A DNA stretch of 64,000 nucleotides, from the NCBI GenBank assembly GCA_964561165.1, contig CAZLOJ010000002.1, positions 23,318 through 87,317 on the forward strand, read 5' to 3'. Under the pieces are notes generated by a model. That model was not told the DNA's origin and searched no databases. It saw only the letters and a program-made list of their open reading frames with translations. The position numbers and the translations under genes are program-made. The DNA comes from IMCC26077 sp964561165. Lineage in GTDB: Bacteria > Actinomycetota > Actinomycetes > Nanopelagicales > Nanopelagicaceae. How positions within the stretch are numbered: the stretch's first letter is position 1; each line of letters begins with the position of its first letter. Positions 58,522-64,000 of the stretch are shown here, one piece after another.

Positions 58522-59633
58522 TTTGGCCCCCATTTGTCGTAAGCGATTTTGAGGCCCATCCCAACTGAAACTTGTGCGAGAAAAAGAAGTGGAAACTGCC
58601 AAAGCGATGGACCAATAGTTGTAAGCGCACCACCGAGTACTGAACCATTGCTCAAGAGCGTCAGGAGAAAAACCACTGTTGTTAGAACTAAAGGTAAGAC
58701 CAAATATCCAAAACGAATGTCGCGAAGTGAGGTGCGCTTGAGAATAGTCATTACAAAGATTCCAGTACCGATGCCGATGGCACCGCCCAGATATAAATAC
58801 GGATGAACCTGTGTTGGAATCGCACCCAACAATGGGAATGCAGGTATCTCGTTGAGTCGGTGAACACCTGGAGACACTAATGTGCCGCTACCGATAGCAA
58901 ATCCCGAACCTAGCAGATACGAGAGTGCAGAGATTGCCATGTTAGGAAGAGTGAGAATGCCAAGCAAAGTTAGGAGCACTCCTCCAATAATTCCCGCATC
59001 AAGCACCGCATATAAATCGCGGACAACTGAGAAATGAAAGAGAAGCGAGAGTGAATACGCGAATGCACCAATCCCCAAAAGTGCACCTACCACCATTACC
59101 GTGATTCGCGTTAGGTCTCGCACAAGTGATGGCGCTCCAGTTGGAACGATTAACGTAAATTGCGCCGCAGCAATGAGGCTGAGGGCGATTACTGGCGCCC
59201 ACCACCAGCGAGGATGAACATCTTCCGAACGTGAGCCAAAGCTGGCAAGAATTAAGATTGCTGTGTAGCTGAGAAAAAGACCAATGAAAGCCTGTCGCTC
59301 TTTCGCACTGAGTCTGGTTTTGCCATCACGTTGCCCAAACTGACGTTGAATTCGATTGAGCGCACCACGAAAAGCGATGAAGGGAAAAATCAGCGCGCCT
59401 AACGGGAGAAAACTCAATGCGCCAGGAATGCCAGAGGGTGGAAGCGAAAGTGAAAACGTGAGGTGATGTGCGCCAAGCCAAACCCAGAACGACCCACGAA
59501 GTGCATCGCCCATCTGTCCGCTGAGTGAACCGGCCGTTGCCCATGCGACAAGCACAATTAACGCGAGCGGAATGAATGTCGAGAGCGCAGCGCGCACTCC
59601 TTCTGAAGCGCCAGCGATTAGCGGGCGCGCCAT
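58518..59633 (-). CDS. DUF6350 (PerM-like) multi-spanning membrane protein
   Basis: A 371-residue protein with about ten hydrophobic segments, matching the actinobacterial family represented by mycobacterial PerM (Rv0955), which helps stabilise the divisome protein FtsB during chronic stress. Order sucC-sucD-this gene-purN-purH is the same as in Mycobacterium, which supports the assignment. Function in this organism is unproven. It overlaps purN by four bases downstream and lies two bases after sucD. Confidence 0.82.
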   Translation of the reverse strand: MARPLIAGASEGVRAALSTFIPLALIVLVAWATAGSLSGQMGDALRGSFWVWLGAHHLTFSLSLPPSGIPGALSFLPLGALIFPFIAFRGALNRIQRQFGQRDGKTRLSAKERQAFIGLFLSYTAILILASFGSRSEDVHPRWWWAPVIALSLIAAAQFTLIVPTGAPSLVRDLTRITVMVVGALLGIGAFAYSLSLLFHFSVVRDLYAVLDAGIIGGVLLTLLGILTLPNMAISALSYLLGSGFAIGSGTLVSPGVHRLNEIPAFPLLGAIPTQVHPYLYLGGAIGIGTGIFVMTILKRTSLRDIRFGYLVLPLVLTTVVFLLTLLSNGSVLGGALTTIGPSLWQFPLLFLAQVSVGMGLKIAYDKWGPK

Positions 59634-59635
59634 TG

Positions 59636-60517
59636 TTATCGGCCGAGAATAGAACGGAGAAGTTGCGCTGACTCTGAAGGGGTCACGCCTACGCGCACTC
59701 CCACAGCTTCAAGAGCGTCGCGTTTTGCGGAGGCAGTTCCTGACGATCCCGAGACAATTGCGCCGGCATGGCCCATCGTCTTACCTTCAGGTGCGGTGAA
59801 TCCTGCGACATAACCAACAACGGGTTTTGTTACATACTCCTTGATGAATGCTGCAGCGCGCTCTTCAGCATCGCCACCAATTTCACCGATCATCACGATT
59901 GCTTCAGTGTTTGGATCATCCTGGAATGCACGTAGGCAGTCGATATGTGTCGTTCCAATAACAGGGTCGCCACCGATACCAACTGCAGTGGAGAAACCGA
60001 TATCGCGAAGTTCGTACATCATTTGGTAAGTAAGCGTTCCTGATTTAGAGACTAAACCAATTGGTCCTGGACCAGTGATGTCGGCAGGAATGATTCCGAC
60101 ATTCGATTCACCAGGGGTGATCAGCCCTGGGCAGTTCGGCCCGATGATGCGGGTGGTGCCTTTGCTCTGGGCATAGGCAACAAACTGTGTGGAGTCGTGC
60201 ACAGGAATTCCCTCAGTGATGACAACTGCTAGCGGCACTTTTGCATCGACTGCATCGATGACGGCAGCTTTTGTGAACTTTGCAGGGACGAAGATCACTG
60301 AAACATTTGCACCAGTTGCAGCTACTGCTTCGCTTGCTGAATTGAACACCGGCAACGCAAGGCCATCCATGTCGACGCTTTGGCCACCTTTGCCTGGTGT
60401 CACACCACCGACAACATTGGTTCCTGACTTGAGCATCCGTTTGGTGTGCTTAGTTCCTTCGGAACCAGTCATGCCGTGCACAATTACTCGACTATTTTTA
60501 TTTAGGAAGATGCTCAT
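59636..60517 (-). CDS. sucD: Succinyl-CoA synthetase alpha subunit
   Basis: A 293-residue subunit: VHGMTGSEGTKHTKRML CoA-binding loop, GPNCPGLITPGE, SKSGTLTYQMM and KPVVGYVAGFTAPEGKTMGHAGAIV, where His (in GHAG) is phosphorylated. With SucC it interconverts succinyl-CoA and succinate with ATP/GTP formation. The ATG overlaps the sucC stop by one base (TAATG). Confidence 0.94.
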   Translation of the reverse strand: MSIFLNKNSRVIVHGMTGSEGTKHTKRMLKSGTNVVGGVTPGKGGQSVDMDGLALPVFNSASEAVAATGANVSVIFVPAKFTKAAVIDAVDAKVPLAVVITEGIPVHDSTQFVAYAQSKGTTRIIGPNCPGLITPGESNVGIIPADITGPGPIGLVSKSGTLTYQMMYELRDIGFSTAVGIGGDPVIGTTHIDCLRAFQDDPNTEAIVMIGEIGGDAEERAAAFIKEYVTKPVVGYVAGFTAPEGKTMGHAGAIVSGSSGTASAKRDALEAVGVRVGVTPSESAQLLRSILGR

Positions 60518-61680
60518 TATTTTGCCGCCAATTCTGCTGCACGAGCAGCTGCGCCATCCATAGTCTCTGCTTGCTCAACGAGTGGATGGTTCGCCTCTTT
60601 CAGGATGCGACGACCTTCAAGCACGTTGTTGCCATCTAACCGAACCACGATTGGCTTTGTTGCTTTGGTACCTAGCATGTCGAGCGCCTGGATGATTCCG
60701 TTAGCAACTGCATCGCATGCAGTAATACCGCCGAAGACGTTCACAAAAACGCTCTTTACGTCCTTATCGTTCAAGATGATTGATAGACCATCAGCCATCA
60801 CCTGTGCTGAAGCTCCACCGCCAATGTCAAGGAAATTTGCTGGCTTCATCCCACCGAATTTTTCGCCTGCGTAGGCAACGACATCTAGCGTGCTCATCAC
60901 AAGACCTGCGCCATTACCGATGATTCCTACTTGTCCTTCGAGTTTGACGTAGTTGAGATCTTTTTCTTTTGCCAAAGCCTCTAGGGGATTGGTTGATGCG
61001 TGATCGACAAGCGCTTCGTGATCTGGATGGCGGAATGCTGCATTGTCATCGAGAGTGACTTTTCCATCAAGGGCGATGATGCGGTTATCGTCAGTACGGA
61101 CCAATGGATTCACTTCAACGAGAGTGGCATCTTCAGCGACGAAACATGCCCAGAGTTTGACGAGTACATCTGCAACGTGACTCTGCACATCTACGGGAAA
61201 TTGCGCTTGCTTGGCGATTGATTCGGCGAGCGCCATATCGATGCCCTTTGCTGGATCAACATGGACTTTCGCAAGTTTCTCTGGAGTTTCGTGGGCAACC
61301 TGTTCGATATCCATTCCGCCGGCAACTGATGCCATCACGAGGAAGGATCGCGCTGCGCGATCAAGGAGAATTGCCAGGTAATACTCTTCTTTGATGGGTG
61401 CAGCTTGGGCAATCATCACTTTATGAACTGTGTGGCCTTTGATATCCATGCCAAGAATTGCTTTTGCTTTCTCGAAGGTATCTGCAGGGTCTGTCGCTAA
61501 CTTCACGCCACCTGCTTTACCGCGGCCACCGATTTTCACCTGGGCTTTCACAACTACTTTGCCACCCATGCCAGCAGCTGCAGCTTTCGCCTCCTCGGGC
61601 GTCGTTGCTACTTTTCCAGCGAGAACAGGAATGTCATGTGCTTCGAATAGATCGCGCGCTTGATACTCAAAAAGATCCAC
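60517..61680 (-). CDS. sucC: Succinyl-CoA synthetase beta subunit
   Basis: A 387-residue ATP-grasp subunit: MDLFEYQARDLFEAHDIPV, VVKAQVKIGGRGKAGGVKLA, ALDGKVTLDDNA and GGITACDAVANGII. Start GTG at 61678-61680 with a GAGG ribosome-binding site and a leader of about 37 bases from the TAGGAT box. Directly upstream is the B12 subunit of the mutase whose product, succinyl-CoA, SucCD can use. Confidence 0.94.
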   Translation of the reverse strand: MDLFEYQARDLFEAHDIPVLAGKVATTPEEAKAAAAGMGGKVVVKAQVKIGGRGKAGGVKLATDPADTFEKAKAILGMDIKGHTVHKVMIAQAAPIKEEYYLAILLDRAARSFLVMASVAGGMDIEQVAHETPEKLAKVHVDPAKGIDMALAESIAKQAQFPVDVQSHVADVLVKLWACFVAEDATLVEVNPLVRTDDNRIIALDGKVTLDDNAAFRHPDHEALVDHASTNPLEALAKEKDLNYVKLEGQVGIIGNGAGLVMSTLDVVAYAGEKFGGMKPANFLDIGGGASAQVMADGLSIILNDKDVKSVFVNVFGGITACDAVANGIIQALDMLGTKATKPIVVRLDGNNVLEGRRILKEANHPLVEQAETMDGAAARAAELAAK

Positions 61681-61723
61681 TACTCAATACCTCTCGATGC
61701 ATTCAGATTTACCTAGTGGCGCA

Positions 61724-61729
61724 ATCCTA
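61724..61729 (-). promoter_or_regulatory. Candidate -10 element of sucC, starting in upstream stop codon
   Basis: TAGGAT on the minus strand. Its TAG is the stop codon of the B12 subunit gene (61727-61729). It lies 43 bases before the sucC GTG, giving a leadered transcript with GAGG ribosome-binding site. Confidence 0.4.
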
Positions 61730-62128
61730 GCGATGGCCCACCGCTGCTTTGACCCATTCGGCTATCTCGTTTGTTGAGGCGCCGGAGGTGAAAATTTTGG
61801 CCACGCCTAACGCTTCCAACGCTTTCACATCATCATCAGGAATGACCCCACCGCCAAAAACGAGAATTTTCCGTTCGCCGATGAGCTCCATGATTTTCTT
61901 AAAGAGCGTCAGATGTGCTCCGGAGAGAATAGAGAGGCCGATTGCATCAGCATCTTCTTGAATTGCAGTCGTGACAATCTCTTCCGGCGTTTGATGTAAT
62001 CCGGTGTAGATCACTTCACATCCTGCATCGCGCAGGGTTCGTGCCACTACCTTCGCGCCGCGATCGTGGCCATCAAGACCCGCCTTGGCGACAACGACCC
62101 GAATAGGGCGGGTGCGCGAGGAGCTCAT
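61727..62128 (-). CDS. Cobalamin-binding small subunit of methylmalonyl-CoA mutase
   Basis: A 133-residue B12-binding protein: RVVVAKAGLDGHDRGAKVV with the D-x-H-x-x-G motif (Asp19, His21, Gly24) for base-off/His-on cobalamin, LSILSGAHLTLF and VFGGGVIPDDDV. Size and motifs match small subunits of split acyl-CoA mutases. The only matching large subunit in the window is at 46805-48352, about 13 kb away, with substrate residues of methylmalonyl-CoA mutase. Start ATG at 62128; a TTG at 62164 is less likely. It precedes sucCD on the same strand. Confidence 0.88.
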   Translation of the reverse strand: MSSSRTRPIRVVVAKAGLDGHDRGAKVVARTLRDAGCEVIYTGLHQTPEEIVTTAIQEDADAIGLSILSGAHLTLFKKIMELIGERKILVFGGGVIPDDDVKALEALGVAKIFTSGASTNEIAEWVKAAVGHR

Positions 62129-62182
62129 AGCGATACCGTGCCACCAAGTGGGCTCTGACGACAAATTAACTACTAAATAGGG

Positions 62183-62215
62183 CTAGACCTTTTCTAGACT
62201 TTTTCTAGACCTTCT
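62183..62215. repeat. Three 11-base tandem repeats at the pcrA stop
   Basis: CTAGACCTTTT, CTAGACTTTTT and CTAGACCTTCT follow each other (62183, 62194, 62205). The last copy contains the pcrA stop codon. The period is about one helical turn. It may be replication slippage or a protein-binding array. Confidence 0.6.
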
Positions 62216-64000
62216 CTACGGGGGCGTACCTGAGCAAGAGCCTACGCTCGCCATAGCTCCCAAAATCGACTGTCGCCTCAGCCCGTTCGCCCTCGCCGGT
62301 CAGAGTGAGGACTCGGCCGATGCCAAAGGTCTGATGCAAGACCCGATCGCCGACTGCAAGGTCAAGTGAAATCACGCGTTTTCCTGTAGAGCGCACTGGG
62401 GGTGCGCTGCGCACAACAGGTTTAATCGTTGCCCTGCGCGTCTCCATTAACTCTTCAGGTATCTCGCTAAAGAATCGCGATGGCGCGTTATACGTTGGCG
62501 TGCCAAACATAAATCGCGTTGATGCGCGTGAAAGGTAGAGACGCTCACGTGCGCGAGTAAGACCGACATATGCAAGGCGTCGCTCCTCTTCGATCTCATT
62601 GGGATCACCGAGTGAACGCGAATGAGGAAAGACGCCTTCTTCAAGTCCGGTGAGAAAGACAGTTGGGAACTCAAGGCCCTTTGCTGTGTGGAGCGTCATC
62701 AATGTGACAACGCCGCCGTGATCTTCGCCGTCAGGAATCTGATCTGAATCGGCGACGAGTGAGACACGCTCGAGAAAGCCAACGAGTGATATCTCATCGG
62801 GCTGGTCGTCGGGACCAACAAGGGTTTCATCTTCTTCATACTCTTGGGCAACAGCGACCAACTCTTCGATATTTTCTAGCCGTCCTTCATCTTGAGGATC
62901 GGTGCTATCGGAGAGTTCGGCGCCAAGTCCGCTCTGGTCGATGACTGCTTCTGCTATGACTGATGGTTTGAATCCAGATTCGACCATTGTGCGAAGGGTT
63001 GCCATGAGGTTTGCGAATTGATCGATGGCAGAGATGGCACGTGCGGTGAGATCGCGCGCTTGGTCAGCTTTAAAGAGCGCATCCCAGAGTGGGATATCCA
63101 TTTCATCAAGCGCCGCAATCGCCTTATCGCCTATGCCTCGTTTAGGGGTATTGATGATTCGCCGAAGTGAGATTTCATCGTATGGATTAGCAAGTACGCG
63201 TAGGTAAGCCAGAAGATCGCGGACTTCCTTTCGCTCGTAAAAACGCACTCCCCCAACTACTTTGTAAGGAATGGCATTACGCATAAATACTTCTTCGAAG
63301 GTTCGGGATTGATTGTTGGTTCGATAAAAAATCGCTGTCTCGCCTGGTTGGGAAATGCCATCAATTTGAAGGGAGCGAATCTCGCTCATCACAAACTCGG
63401 CCTCATCGCGTTCATCATCTGCTTCGTAGGTGACGATGGCTGAACCTGCACCTGAGTCGGTCCAAAGGTTCTTTGCTTTCCTACTGGCATTGTTGGTGAT
63501 CACTGCATTGGCTGCAGAGAGAATGTTTTGGGTAGAGCGGTAATTTTGTTCGAGCAAGATAGTGCGCGCAGATGGATAGTCCTCTTCGAATTGGAGGATG
63601 TTTCGAATCGTTGCGCCACGGAAGGCATAAATAGATTGATCGGCATCACCGACGACGCAAAGCTCTGCGGGTGGGAAGCCATCTTTCTCAGTGCCAACTA
63701 ATTCACGAACGAGAACATATTGCGCGTGATTTGTATCTTGGTACTCGTCGACAAGCACATGGCGGAAACGGGAGCGATAACGCGCCTTTACCTCGGGATG
63801 GCGTTGCAGAAGTTCAACTGCCTTCATGATGAGATCATCAAAATCGAAGACATTGCCCTCTTGTAATTTCTTTTGGTAGATCGCATAGGTTTCTGCGACA
63901 ACTTCTTCGAAGTGATTGGTGGTTTGGTTTGCATAATCAGCTGGACCCATCAATTCATTCTTTGCATTACTGATCATCGCGTGAATTTGGCGCGGTGCGT
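62205..64000 (-). CDS. pcrA: ATP-dependent DNA helicase PcrA/UvrD, partial
   Basis: The C-terminal 598 residues or so of a superfamily 1A helicase; the N-terminus with Walker A lies beyond the right edge, and the frame is open to base 64000 (PRQIHAMISNAKNEL). Motifs seen: FDFDDLI, LVDEYQDTNHAQY (II), GDADQSIYAFRGA (III), EQNYRS (IV), VMTLHTAKGLEFP (V) and EERRLAYVGLTRARERLYLS (VI). The end has a small beta domain (VGDRVLHQTFGIGRVL) that binds RNA polymerase in PcrA. It works in nucleotide excision repair and transcription-conflict resolution. The 11-base repeats overlap its stop. Confidence 0.93.
   Translation of the reverse strand, partial: APRQIHAMISNAKNELMGPADYANQTTNHFEEVVAETYAIYQKKLQEGNVFDFDDLIMKAVELLQRHPEVKARYRSRFRHVLVDEYQDTNHAQYVLVRELVGTEKDGFPPAELCVVGDADQSIYAFRGATIRNILQFEEDYPSARTILLEQNYRSTQNILSAANAVITNNASRKAKNLWTDSGAGSAIVTYEADDERDEAEFVMSEIRSLQIDGISQPGETAIFYRTNNQSRTFEEVFMRNAIPYKVVGGVRFYERKEVRDLLAYLRVLANPYDEISLRRIINTPKRGIGDKAIAALDEMDIPLWDALFKADQARDLTARAISAIDQFANLMATLRTMVESGFKPSVIAEAVIDQSGLGAELSDSTDPQDEGRLENIEELVAVAQEYEEDETLVGPDDQPDEISLVGFLERVSLVADSDQIPDGEDHGGVVTLMTLHTAKGLEFPTVFLTGLEEGVFPHSRSLGDPNEIEEERRLAYVGLTRARERLYLSRASTRFMFGTPTYNAPSRFFSEIPEELMETRRATIKPVVRSAPPVRSTGKRVISLDLAVGDRVLHQTFGIGRVLTLTGEGERAEATVDFGSYGERRLLLRYAPVEKV

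Noticed and set aside
1..64000. tRNA, rRNA, riboswitch, integrase, transposase or prophage genes
   Set aside because: No cloverleaf-like or mobile-element sequence was recognised; gaps are too short for most of them. A covariance-model scan would be decisive.

Overview
The window is a gene-dense stretch of a chromosome from a streamlined actinobacterium of moderate GC. The assignment rests on lineage-marker families: a WhiB regulator (whmD/WhiB2 type), mycothiol deacetylase mshB, DUF3499, DUF5719, DUF6113, DUF3107, DUF3117, DUF3017, DUF6350 (PerM-like), a FasR-type TetR gene and the 50-residue acyl-CoA carboxylase epsilon subunit. Gene order recalls blocks known from Mycobacterium and Streptomyces (pmmA/whiB2/manB; mshB/fdx/dapC; moeZ/fasR/DUF3107; O-methyltransferase/htrA/tatB/mrp; dapD/LOG; purE/purK/birA/accD/accE/maf/accA; sucCD/perM/purNH/folD/mdh/icd). 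The modest GC, gaps usually under 100 bases, many 4-base ATGA/GTGA overlaps and touching convergent stops suggest a small-genome free-living lineage such as freshwater acI (Nanopelagicales) or a relative; the genus cannot be fixed from the sequence alone. No rRNA, tRNA, CRISPR array, prophage or insertion sequence was seen.

Layout. 1-6.5 kb: mannose activation (phosphomannomutase fragment, GDP-mannose pyrophosphorylase), a very large membrane glycosyltransferase with its DUF5719 partner, and whiB. 6.5-15.9 kb: dapC and seven-iron ferredoxin, an SH3-like mini-gene coupled to a CysRS-like gene, VanW protein, mshB, an S9 peptidase, moeZ. 15.9-24.6 kb: TetR (FasR-like), DUF3107, an aberrant ParA, an MpaB-like oxygenase, an EamA/PHP/MarC/RecB-nuclease operon, a PRC/MgtE-N/CBS protein with DUF1003. 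23.5-33 kb: mrp, tatB, htrA, O-methyltransferase, pepA, nhaA, DUF3117, a lone sigma region 4 protein, MFS/LOG, dapD. 33-40 kb: envelope glycan genes (SpoIID, ABC exporter, GT2, LCP, UDP-glucose dehydrogenase). 40-49 kb: purE/purK, birA, propionyl/acetyl-CoA carboxylase, methylmalonyl-CoA mutase large subunit, D,D-carboxypeptidase. 49-64 kb: trpS, CNNM transporter, a sugar-ABC ATPase, TCA genes (icd, mdh, sucC, sucD), folate/purine genes, the separate B12 subunit of the mutase, and a pcrA helicase fragment.

How the genes connect. BirA can biotinylate AccA; AccA/AccD/AccE can make methylmalonyl-CoA; the split mutase can turn this into succinyl-CoA; SucCD next to the B12 subunit can turn that into succinate for the TCA genes nearby. 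DapC and DapD give the succinylase route to diaminopimelate for peptidoglycan, which the LCP, SpoIID, VanW and carboxypeptidase proteins build on or remodel.

The most striking non-coding signal is promoter layout: many starts sit 6-8 bases after a TAnnnT hexamer, the geometry of leaderless actinobacterial transcripts. Several divergent pairs have interlocked hexamers, and three candidate hexamers begin with the TAG stop codon of the upstream gene. Two perfect 14-base palindromes (upstream of whiB and mdh) are operator candidates, and only one strong intrinsic terminator was found.
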